Below are positions 13,406-25,767 of a stretch of DNA of 64,000 nt, piece by piece. Numbering within the stretch: the stretch's first letter is position 1; every line of letters starts with the position of its first letter. This DNA comes from Setoptus koraiensis (lineage: Eukaryota > Arthropoda), in assembly GCA_048013815.1 (NCBI GenBank), contig CM106585.1:17422001-17486000 (forward strand), read 5' to 3'. Under the pieces are notes generated by a model. It had not been told where the DNA came from. It ran no database searches and saw only the letters and a program-made list of their open reading frames with translations. The translations under genes and the position numbers were made by a program.

Positions 13406-14329
13406 TTCTTCGTTTTGGTGAGTGTGACAGGCCATTTCTTGCATATTACATGTAATACCAATGTCAATTATGCAAATCTGCCAACAACAACAGCAACAGC
13501 AATAACAACGCCGGCAACAGCTGATCGTGTCCGGCTCAATTCAATTGTTCGGCGACGCAACAACGACACATCCGAGTTTCGACAAATTCCACCTCCGCCG
13601 TCGTTTCGCCAATTGACACAAGCGCAACAGCAACAGCAGCAGCAACAGCAGCAACAACGACAACTACACAACATGTAGTGCGATGAATTAGCCGACGCGA
13701 AGGTGGTCAGCGGCCAGAGCAAAGTGGCTACTTGGCTGCTCGAGTGTGTAGCGCATTTATGGGCAGCAGCAGCAACAGCAGCAGCCAAATAACAGTCGAG
13801 AATAACGGCACTCACAACAGCAACGGCGAGAGTGCCAATAACAGGCACAACAGGTGAGGCCAGATAGCGGATCCATCAATCAATTGCGCGACACTAATGG
13901 GACCTGAGTGATACTGGCTCGGCTGTGTGTCTGGGCCACTTTGGCTGGCGAGCTTCTCTTCTCATTACTCTTCTCGCATTATTCTTCTCGCATTATTGTG
14001 AATCAATAACAAACAGTGACAGTGCTTTGCCACTCACTCGTGAGCCATCTCATTTGCATGCCATCACTCACACACAATGTGTGCCAATCACAACAATCAC
14101 AGATTAATTAATCACAAATTAAGCCGCTCTCATGTGATCCGGTGGCCAGTGCCAAGTGCACAGTTGAAAGTTCGTGCTGCGTCTACGCTGTGCCGCTAAA
14201 TATAACAAACAGAAGCTCGGCCCGCATTCCTTCTTCGCCGGTCCGGTCCGTTTCGTCTCGACGCCGGCTCATGGGAATGCGGGTCTGGCGCACCGCAACT
14301 CCCGCCCGCTCGGTAACTGCGACACTGCT

Positions 14330-14437
14330 GAGATTCGGCCGAGATTTCGTTGAGATTCCGTTGAGATTCCGTTGAGATTCCGTTGAGATTCCGTTGAGAT
14401 TTCGTTGAGATTCGGACGAGATTCGGACGAGATTCGG
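14330..14437. repeat. 11-bp tandem repeat
   Basis: Eight to nine copies of GAGATTCCGTT with a diverged right end (GAGATTCGGAC). Confidence 0.9.
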
Positions 14438-16324
14438 AGAAAATCTTGAAAATAAAAACACAATTAATTATGCGCTCTGCTGGAAAGTAATATGATGCGA
14501 ATTGTAATCTGTGCCTGTGCGACACAATTGGTTGGCGTTGCCGAAAATAAATTGTCAGACAATGACGTAAGTTTGGACATTGCGACAGCACAACAGTAAC
14601 TCAATTGCAAATTGGCACAGTGCGCACATTGAGAGAAAGTTGTTTCGCAATTACGGTATTACATAACGCGTATAACGAGTCACCAGTATAACGAGTGGCC
14701 AGTTCGATCCAGTTAATTGGCTTCTTTAAGTGATCTAGCCGTTGCTACAATCTGGCGGCCAGATCGGGCGAGCTGGACGAGCGAGCCACAGGCTGTCGAG
14801 AATAGTTGTCCAGAATCCATTCGTAGATTTGCAGAGAATGTGTTTTAGAGAATATTTTGAGAAAAGTTGGCAGCAGTTGCGAGTTGTCGGCACAGATTTA
14901 CAGCTATTGCTGGGACACGATACAAGCGCGAGGGCATTTCTGCACAAATGAACCAACTTGGTTCAACTGAGCGACAAATTAATTTGGCGCTTAATTTCGC
15001 TCTCTCGCTTGATTGTCTGCTGCGCTGACGAGTGCTTTGTTTTAAGCGGAGATTTGAGGCAAATCTTTGACATCTCGAGCGCACATTTTCAGCTATTGAG
15101 GTCGGCGTGAGCGCCGGCGTGTGAAACAGTGCGCGCCCGACCCAAGCAAACTGCTCAAGCTCAAGCTGGCCAATCGGCACAGCAAGTCACTTTTGGCCAG
15201 AGTGGCCAAAATTGAGCCGAACTGGGTATCTCTGAAAAATCTGCACTCCGTCCAAACCAAACCGCATACGTTCTGTTCTGTTCTATTCTGTTTTGTTTTG
15301 TTTCGTTTTGTTCACTTTGTTGGCGCTATCTCATGTCGTGTGAGATAACGGTATCAAAAGATAATAATCGTTCGCTAACTAACAAGTTAACATGCCTCTT
15401 CATTATGTAACATTCATTATGTAACATGCTCATTGTTCCAGCTGATAATGTAATTATGCATGTGTTGTGACAGCACACACTCACAAAGCTAATTATGCGA
15501 CACCGTTATCTCACCACCATACACACAGTCTCATTGTGTGTTATTTGGGAGCCAATTTTACATCAAATGCCTGTCTTACATCAACGTACACGCTGTCTGT
15601 CTACGCCGGCTACATGGGAACCGCTCGCAACCGCACCTATTGCTCAATTATCTGGGTGCACGCTCACGCAACGCGCCTCTAACAACAGCTTGCTGGCAAT
15701 GCGCCCTCGTCTGGTCACTAGCTGCACTAGCCGGACACACAGTTATGTGTAACACACTCATGTGACAGGACACTCATGTCATAACATATTGCATAACAGC
15801 TGATACGCTTATGACAACAACAATAGTGACAAGTGATTTTTTTGTTTTTTGTCTTGTTTATACCCTTTACGCTAGCTGATATAAACAACAACAAGCCAAA
15901 AATGCGCTTCTCGGCTGTCACGAGTCAGCTGGCGGGTCAGCTGACTGCGAGCTAGCTGATCGGTTGGCACCAAAGTTTGCCAAGACAATCCTGCCAAGCC
16001 AAATACAATACGTGAATCAATATCGTCGTCTATGCCGGCTATATCATATATGCAGATATGAATATAAATTGGGCCACACACACACACACACACTCGCTTG
16101 CTGGCGGGTCAATGAACCAGCAGTTCGGATACCAATGAACGACCGATCGACAAACATTTACCGGCATGTTGTGGGCTGTTGGCTGGCCGTTGTTGTTTTT
16201 GTCGTTGCGCAACGTCTGCCGCTGTAATCCGTCATCCGTCATTCATTGATGGCCAGTCGGCTGGCCAAGTGATGCGACGCGATGATGAGGGTTACGCAAC
16301 GCACGCCAAAACAGATAGGCGCCC

Positions 16325-16340
16325 GTTGTTGTCGTCGTCG

Positions 16341-16380
<40 letters not shown>

Positions 16381-16441
16381 CGTTGTTGCTGCTGCTGCTG
16401 CTGTTGTTGCTGCTGTTGTTGCTGTTGTTGCCGCTGTTGTT
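16325..16441. repeat. (TTG)n/(TGC)n microsatellite
   Basis: More than 110 bp of TTG, TGC and TCG triplets. Confidence 0.95.
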
Positions 16442-16871
16442 GTGATCCATGATTAATGGCTCTCGTTTTGGCGAGTATCAAACTACAAATCACCTGTTGT
16501 GTGTACTCATATAATCTCGTTGTTGTGTTATTATTGCCAGTTTGATCTATTTGCGAGCTTGCCATCTATTTAACTCGCTCGCTTGTGGCAACCGGCAACA
16601 AATAGCTTGCTGCTTGCTGGACAGGTAAGCTAGTTGCTTGTTGCTGTTGTTTATCCCTATGCGACTCGCACAGACATAAACTGTGAGTCGTGGCCGCCGT
16701 TGAGGCACTTGTCAGCTGTGAAAAAGACGACGATAAAATAATAATAACGGTCCACTAATAGCACCTGTTGCTCATCATCATCCACTGGATGGGACAACAA
16801 CAGCAACAGCAACAACATCCCATCGTCTGTCAAATTGTGCTCATATTAATAATACTCTCACTCGCTCGCTT

Positions 16872-16912
16872 TTATCGGCCATCCGTTGCAAGTTTCAATG
16901 GATAGCCGATAA
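16872..16912. repeat. Hairpin, 17-bp imperfect arms
   Basis: Arms 16872-16888 and 16896-16912 pair with one mismatch and one G-U, around a 7-nt loop. This is the longest stem I found. It is still shorter than a typical microRNA precursor. Confidence 0.7.
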
Positions 16913-17797
16913 TATATAAATTGTATCGCTTGTTATAAATATCATAAATATATAAATATTACATCCAGGCAATGGCCGGGCCAATGTTGACTTTGCTATT
17001 ATTTTGAGCTGTCGGCCATTTCGGAGCGTATGGACGAGTGGCCGATACCGTCGAGCAGTCGATACCGGCGAGCAGCGAGAGCATCGTTTAAGCGGCACAT
17101 CTCGACCCATCAGATTGGATGACTGAACTCGACCGGCCGGTCTAATTTCGGCCAGTCGCCGTTCGAATATATAAATATCCGACATAAGTGATATCGTCCA
17201 CTGGCGGCCATTTACTTGCCTTTATTTCGGCTTTGTTTGCCGAGCTCACTTTGATTTCTTCATGACGCGCTTGATCGCACACACACAGGAAGTGGCAGGT
17301 GAAGTGGCAGCGATCGATTATTACCGATTATATCTGTTGTGATGGCAGATATGATACGAGATATACAATACAAAGTTGAACATACTCTCCCTCATAATAT
17401 TATCTTATCGGCGCCATTATCTTTTTCGCTATTTACTGTGTATCTAACCCATTATTTGTCTTTGTTTCATCACTGTTTGTTCAATTGGCCGCTTGCCAAC
17501 ATGGCGCTCACTTGCCATGTTTAAATTTATTTGCACGTTTCGTTTTATGTGACGTAACACTAACAATTGAACTAACTTGCAAAATTCGTTGTTGTTGCTA
17601 CCAACTTACAAAACTTACAGCAAGCAACTAACACGTGACATGACGTTCATCGTACAACTTACAACTTGCACATCAACGCACAAAGTGGCCAGAGGAAATA
17701 GATGGAGCCACTGTTGAGGAAGCAAGCCAAGGCGAAACAGCAAGCGAACAAAGTGATTAATATTAGACAAGATTATTATTAGCAAACCAATTAGCAG

Positions 17798-19777
17798 ATG
17801 ATGGATGCAGATGTGACTGTTTCATTTGTGTCAGCAGCAGGCCAACAGCAAAGCGAGCAACTTGACACAAGCGAGCATCACAAATTGCAAACAAGCGCCA
17901 CAAGCGGACAGGTGAAACAAGAGCAGACAAATCACATCAAGTATGACAATAATCTACTGATAACCACTGTCCATTCACAGCAGCATCATTCGTTGGTTAA
18001 TTGTCATTCGTTTGATTCGTTGCATGATTCATTGCTACACGATGACAACGATGACACATTGCACAACGCGAAACACCAAGCAACAAACAACAATCACTAT
18101 GACGACGCCACAAAAACAACAACAACAACAACAACAACGACAACAATTGATTATGATTTCACCGACACTAACAACGGCAGCGTGCAGTTTGCGACAAGTC
18201 ACCACAACAGCAGCCCAAACAAACACCAACACAATAGACAACAACATAGTCACATTGGCCCTCTGGAGGTGCTCACCGACACCAGAGATATAATAGTAGA
18301 AGCGGAAGTTGTGTCGGCGAGACCAACAATAGAACAACAAGCGAATAACAATGAGCGCCAACAAACACGAGCCAACAGAGTGGCTGCCGGTTGTGTCGCA
18401 TCACAGCAACAACATCAGCAACAACAACACCAACAACAACAGCAACAGCAACAACAGAGTGGCAATTTAGTCACAGCAACACAGACATTTAATCACACAA
18501 GTCACAAGTCAAAGATGGCGCCCACCTTAAATAATTCCTCCTGTCCGGTAGTGGTAGCGACAATTGGCACCAATACCCTGGCCCAGCACAAATACCAGCC
18601 GGCCAGGGTATTGCCCAAATTGCCCGCTCGAAACATTGTTACAAATAGGGGCTCTTGTTCTCTGTGCAAGGCTCAATCGTGTCTGTCAACTAATTGTCAA
18701 TCAGCACCAATAAGAACAACAACAGCAACAACAACAACAACAACAACAACAATAAACAATAAAATTGTAACTGGATCCTCTACCTCTAACTCGCCACTGT
18801 GTTCGCCGCCGTTGAGTTGTTGCACAAGCGACGAGTCGCCCTCATCAGTGTCGCCCTCATCGTCGTCGACAACGTCGTGCAGCGCCCACTCGAATTCATT
18901 AGTGCCATCATCGTTTGCGTCATCGTCAGCGTCGTCATCATCGTCGTCACCTCCCGCTTGCGTCAGCGATCTTATTCTAATTAATAATGGTCACTCGTCA
19001 TCGTCGCACGACCACGACGACGACAATGACGACAGTGCCAGCTCAATGACATCGCCAGCGCCACCAATAAGCGATGACGCAACATCACTCAATGGTCATC
19101 TTGACAGTCATCATCATCATCATGACGACAGTCAGCTCAACAGGCAGCTTGACGTGGTCGCGGCAACAGCGAACGGTCAGCAAGGTGAGCAGCAAACAAA
19201 AGATTGCTCGCCACAAACACTGACCAGTACAAATGAGATTGAGTCAGCGGATGAGAATTGCGCCCAGCTGAATCAGATGGATTTGATCAGTTTCAACGAC
19301 AACATCGACAACGATAGCGCACTGATTGAGCTCGACAATTGGCACCAGCAACAATTCGACGACGACGAATTGACCTCTTTGCCCTTCGGAACGTTCGACA
19401 GGCACCAATTGAGACGGTCACTCTCGACACCCTCAATTGGCTCGTCGTTTGATAGGTGCCCAAACAATAGTGATCAGCTGTTGTTCAATGAACAAACAAG
19501 CAACAAACAATTAGTGGACACAACACAAATTGTCGTCAATAATCAATCGGCGTGCCAATCGACAATTGTCAGCAAGCAGCAGCAGCAATTGTCAAACAAT
19601 GAACAACAACCACTCACTGACCATGATCACCAGTTGCAATATAAACAGCATGATGCACAATTGGCTTGGCCGGTAGCAGCAGCGCCATCAACCGGTGGTC
19701 AGCAGCAACTACAACAGGCCACAACAAATAGCAGCAGCAGCACCAAGAGAAACTGCACTGCCAACAACAATAAAACC

Positions 19778-19817
<40 letters not shown>

Positions 19818-19956
19818 CTTCCGCTGTAGCAAACCGCTTTTCAGCGTCCAACGCAACAGTGTCGTCGCAAAACTCAGTCGATCAGCTGAGGCCAATGGTC
19901 AAGTCTAGCTGGTGGTCATTGTCGTCGCACTGTGTAGCCGCTCAAGTTCCAACCAG
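17798..19956 (+). CDS. RhoGEF coding exon 1
   Basis: It encodes residues 1-719 plus two bases of 720 and begins MMDADVTVSF. The content is low complexity: Thr runs, Gln runs, Ser-rich and His/Asp-rich blocks, an Asn run near 19775-19815, and one Cys cluster (SCSLCKAQSC). A Ser/Thr-rich segment near 19400 (RRSLSTPSIG) looks like a phosphorylation site. The donor is CAG/GTGAGT at 19957. It could be one of several alternative N-termini. Confidence 0.75.
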
Positions 19957-22900
19957 GTGAGTATTGGTCACTGCCACTGCCACTGCCACTGCGACAGAGA
20001 TCGAGAGATTGACCGGAAGTTTGTTGCAAATCTCTCATTATAACTCTTTCAACTTTGTTTCTTATTTTCTTTTTGTCTTTTCGACAACTGTTGTCATTGC
20101 TCATTGTGACAACTGTTGTGCGTTGCGTAATGCTTACAGTGGCACCAACCAACAACACGAGATCTCGGCTCGCCTGATGCGATTGAGCAACAACAACAAC
20201 AGCAACAGCGTGGCCTCGTTATCGGCCGATCAGGGCGCCAAGCCGGATAACGCCGGCATCAATCAGCTGTGCGGAGCGTCGGGCAAATGCGAGCGCCGCT
20301 CCAAGGGTGCAAAACGTTTTCTGTTGCGCAATTTCATGCTTCGCTCCAGCAAAACAACAGCAACAACGACAACAAACTCAGTTGCTGCTGCAACATGTAA
20401 TTTGTCGCCAACCTCGACAACGCCGCCACATCCGGTCTTGGCGAGCGGCCACAAGTCGTCGGCGGCGGCGAAACACCGGACAGCGGCGGATCAAAACGGC
20501 GCCAGCAGCAGTGACAGTTGCAATGATTTGGTCATGTGTTCGCCGGCGACACCGGCTGATAAAATGGTCATTAATGGTTCGTCAGCATCGTCATCATTAA
20601 ACAATCTCGATTTGTGTGTGTTTGATGTGTCATCCAACCTGCCATTGGCAACAATAGAGCAACAACAGCAACAACAGCAACAACAGCAACAACAGCAACA
20701 ACAGCAACAACAGCAACAGCAAGACGCGAACGCATTGTCATCGTTGTGCAATGTTGCGCCAACAATGGACGAGCCAGCCGAGGGTCATGAGATTATCAGT
20801 TCATCGTTGGGCGAGCAACCACCGAGCCACCAGCCCATGGAGGCCAACGGAAAACAGTTGGATGAGCCGCAACGAGTCAGCAATAGCACGGCCAAAAACA
20901 ATAAGCATCTGAGCAAATTAGCCACAGAGCGACGGAGCTCGACAAAACAAGGTGAGTGACTGGGCGCAATTACATAACTGTTGTTACGTAAGCGTTGTTG
21001 TGTGCAGCGGGTGCGACACGTTTATTCTGCTGGTCACCATCATCATTAGATGGCAATTCAATTTGGCTTCATTTAGCGCGCTGTGGCGATACACTGTACA
21101 GATACAAATAGACAGACATCTATATCTCTCAAAATCTGCCAGTGTGGTGGCGCTCGCGGAACATTATCATTAGTTCGGATTGGTTCAAATTGGTTCGGAT
21201 TGGCTCCGATTGGCTCCAAGACTTGCAGTCGAATCGGCTCCAAGTCGGCGCTCAATATCTGAACTGAGAGTCGCAGTTTCGAGCTGCGCCAAAGCAGCCG
21301 AAATGAAAGCAAACGAAATTAAGTTATGCAAACAAAAATGCAAACAAACCGGCGACTTCTGATTCAGAAGTTCTGAATCATCTGGGCTCGCAACGACGCG
21401 GGCGATTCGTATCGAGCTAGCGAGCCGTTTTGTGCGAACACACAAATTACAAATTTTTAATCAAACGAGTCGCGATAATAACAACCTGTTCTGTTTCATT
21501 ATCATTAGCTGCAATTAGCGATACAATGCGGCTCGTACGATCGCCAAGACTGGTCAACACACTGAATGATGCTCGCCGACTTTGCCGGCCGAAGAGGCTC
21601 TCTGAGGGCCACTGACCGGCCTGGCGTCACTGTTAGGCGTGATTGTGGCAACAATAATGTGGCTGTTGCTTGCAGCGATCAGTTGAAAGAGTTTGCTGTC
21701 TAGAGATCAAATGTTTGCCAAATGGTAGAGTTATTTGGGCGCAATTAGCTCTCTTGTTCAGTGCTCATTGGTCATTGCGGCGCTCGTCTCGTCCATTGTC
21801 CACTGGCCCTAAACAACCAACCAAACAACCGACTCAACAACCGACCGAACAACCGACCGAACAACCGACTCAACAACTGACAACAGCAACCAGCTGATGC
21901 TGCTCACCTGGCGGCTGTTGTGCGCGTATGCCTGACAAACAACAGATGCCTCGACAATGGACGCCAATGGCATTAATCGACAACATTGTTCTTGCTGTTG
22001 CAGCAACATAAACAATCGACCATCCTCGTTGTGTGACATATCGCCGGTCAGTCACCTGTTGCGCAATGTGCTTGCGATGGCCACTTTGAAATGTGTCCAC
22101 TCAGCTTGCTCAAACTAGCTCTTGCTGACCAACAGTCAAGATTGATCGCACGCTGACATTGAGTGTGTGTAAGTGTGTGTGCCGACCAACTTGCGAGTTT
22201 CGCAATTGCCAGTTCGAACTGCGACAATTGCGAGTCGGAGAATTCGAGGTTTGACAATTCCGAACTCGAATTCGAGAATTCGCAATTCCTAGTTCGAACT
22301 CGAGAATTCGCAATTCCTAGTTCGAGTCCGAGTCCGAGAATTTGCAGTGCCGAATTTGAGTTCGAGAATTTTCAGTTCCGAGTTCGAGCATTCGCGGTGC
22401 CCAATTCAAGGCCGCCGGCTCGACAGACACGAAGCACAATCACCGCAGAGTCACTAGAGAAGAATGTCAACAGGCTGCTCGCTACCGGACAGTGGCTAGC
22501 GTGCCATTAAACTGCGCTCACGTTGGCTCAATTCGACTCAATTCAATAAATGAGCCACTCTGTGCATTTGCTCTGGCTGTCGCTCATCATTCAATGGCGC
22601 GATATTATTGCCGATCGATTGTTTGCTGCACAGTGAACAGTCGAATTTTGATTGAACTCTTTCTGGCACGCACACCAACCGGAAGCATTTATATCAAACA
22701 TCATATATCATTTATTGTTTGTCGTATATTATACATGACGCGCGATATTTATTTCGGTGCGATGCGCTTTTTTTAAACCATTGGCCATTCGCCAAAAGCG
22801 TGATTCGCGGCCAACAGTTATTATCATTGAAATTTATTGCATGTGAAATAATTATGGGATTGGGCGCAAGAGGCCGTTTCGCGGCCTATTTCGTGCTTTA

Positions 22901-25732
22901 TTTCAAGCACTTAATACACTCACACCATGTGAGTAACAAGTCGGTTGTCTGGCGAATTACAACTCAAAAATAAGTTATTACCAAATTACTTTTGCGGCTG
23001 TTTCCGGCAACATACCGGCGCACGACCGGTGGCGACCAATAGTGGTCGTGGAGCAAAGCAAATTATCGCAAGCGATTATTTAAGTAGTCGGGCCGGCAAT
23101 TGCAGGGCCAGTGTGATATATGCAAGTGGCTGCTTATTTCGTGCACACTCTTTTGTTCCGAATACAAACACAAGCCGCGGTATCGGCCAATCGATTGTTT
23201 TCCTCTCCACTTATTAGCTGTGCTGTGCGCATTGTGTGACACACTCTCGATGTTACGCAATGGCCACTAGTGACGCGGCCATTACGTAACATTGACAGAG
23301 AGCGGCCAATTGTATTATTTTTATCATCGATTGGCTCGCATCAGCGCCGGCAATGTTGCAACGACAGCAACAACGACAGCAACAACGACAACGACAACGA
23401 CAACAACACTCGACATGTTGCGTAACAGGGCATGCTGATGCGGCCGTGCGAGGAGCCAGCGGGTGACAATGAGTTGCCAGCTCGCAAAATAATAGTCATC
23501 TCGACAGCCGACTAGCAGTTGTGAATAGAGACAGACAATGACAAAAGAACACGAGACAGCACACAAGCCAACAAAAAGGCGATAAAGTTATTGTCTTTGG
23601 CCCACAGCTATTACGTAATGTATTATGTGTAATATTATATGTGATGCGCCAGTATTATTACTAGTAAATGTTGTAAGTGTTTATTTTTCTTGTGATCGCA
23701 CACAACAGCTGACAACAGGTTGCAGCATCCTTTTTTCTGCGGCGCATTATTATTATTTTTATCGATGCGATTGCCACTGGCAGCCACTTGCAGTCACTGC
23801 AATGCAGTGTGAGGCATGCAAAAACAAAAGTCGTCGTCTTGTTGTTTGTCGCTCGTTGTTACCTGTTGCCTGTTACCTGTTGCCTGTTGCTGTCAAGGGC
23901 GAGACATCGCCATCGGCAGCAGCCTCATACAAGCCTCATACTGATGGACAAGGCCACTCACCTGTCGCTGTGATGCAATCGATCGTGCTGCTGCTGCCGC
24001 CGTGTCTAGCTTGTCTAGATCTAGGCGGACACACACACACACACACATAATAATAGTGACAACGATGGTCCAGTTCGCAAAGATGATCCGCTCCAGCGAC
24101 ATATCGCACACACAATTGTTGTCGCCAGTGTGACAATCATTTGAATCATGACGCATTCATATGTCCGGCTCATTGTGTCCGCTCGCAGCAATTCAATCAC
24201 AAGTAATCACAAGTTGCAATGTCCAGCCGACGACACAACAACCGATGATGCAACCGATGGCATTATGTCCGCATCATAACCGATAATGGGGACACGCAAA
24301 TCATGGTCGGCCGTTTGATCTTGAAAAAGTGCTCAAATCGCTGCCGGGCACAACAATGTTCGAGGAGAAAAGAACAACGACAATTCACATGCCAACTCAT
24401 AATTCTCAGCTTGGGCCCTGAAAAATGGTTGCGCCGAGCGCGAAAAAAGCGTCGCATTTGTGGCTCATTTTTTCCCCTCCGCTCGGCACAAACCGACAAA
24501 GATGACACCCGACATTTTTTAGCTATCGCTCGTATTGGCGCGCTATTTTCGCAGAAATTTTTGCGCAATTTTGCGCAAACTTGCAGCACTTTACACAAAA
24601 GTGTCACATCGGTTTGTGGCAAGCGATGGCCATAATCTCCAGTCCACACAATAATCAGTTGACGGCGACACACTGACAGCTGAATGCAACCAATGCACCA
24701 TTGTCCGGCTCAAACAATGCTGAAGAGCTCAGCGCATTTTCAAGATTTTTCAAGACTTTTCAGCGAACAATTTCCAAAATCAAGCAGCGTTACCTGGTGC
24801 GTCCCTTGCCGGCTGATTGTTGCATATATGGCACTCTAATCAGCTAATGGGCCAATAACCTGAAGCGCACTCTGTCGGCCAGACGATGATGGCTGTCATA
24901 CATACAGTTAGGCGGCTATAACTGTACGTAAGCAGCTTGCATATAAAGTTGTTACGTAACTGTTGCCGGCGGCGACTTGGTGCCACTCGCAACCCGTTGT
25001 TACAGGCGCACCCGTTAGCGTTGCCACAAAGGCCAGACTGACCTCAACAGCGAGAATGTTGTCGTTGTTGTTGCGCAACTGCTGTCCGTCTATCCGTTTG
25101 AAATGATTGCTTCCTGCTTGCCGTTGTCCCTGATAGAGTGTTTCCTCACAATGCCTCATGACGCCTCACAATGCATCATATGGCATCGCATGGCATCGCA
25201 TGGCATCGCATGGCATCGTAATGGTCAGCTGTTCAGCCGAGTGTCCGGTTGCGATGAACTTGACTGCTGGCAAAGTGTGAATATTTATTACTATTATTAT
25301 TGTTATTGCGTAACTTTTATTGTGTGTAAGCGGGCGCCATATCGACGCATCGGCAGACAGTCGGACACAACAAGTGGCCAGACGTGAGGCGCCAGTGTTA
25401 AGGACACAACACCGAGGATGCAAATCGATTTGTTTGCTCACATACATCGCCCATCGATGCACAATCACCTGTAATAATCACCTGTAATAATCACCTGTAA
25501 CTATCACCTGTAACTATAACCTGTAACTATCAGCTGTAATAATCAGCTGCGAACACACAGGCCAGTGCAGGCCAGTGGTCAGCTGTGTGATGTGTTTGTA
25601 AACAACTCACACATGGTCTGTTGTCTGTTGTGACATAACGGCAATTCGAGCCAAATGCAAGATATTTTTCAATATCTCACCTGTTGATCGTCACAAGGTT
25701 ATTTATTGCGCTGTTATTTATCATTGTTCTCG

Positions 25733-25767
<35 letters not shown>

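Larger units (their letters stand above)
1..17797. other. Upstream non-coding region, repeat-rich
   Basis: I see no convincing protein-coding exon in this stretch upstream of the RhoGEF start codon. Every longer open frame is built on simple repeats or lacks a recognisable domain. It holds CA/TG microsatellites, CAA/CAG/TTG triplet runs, many short-unit minisatellites, several perfect hairpins, and dispersed TTACGTAA and CACCTG words, listed separately where clear. It may contain the promoter and non-coding 5' exons of the RhoGEF, but none can be fixed from sequence alone. Confidence 0.6.

Noticed and set aside
16872-16912. microRNA precursor
   Set aside because: The 17-bp stem with a 7-nt loop is too short for a typical animal pre-miRNA.
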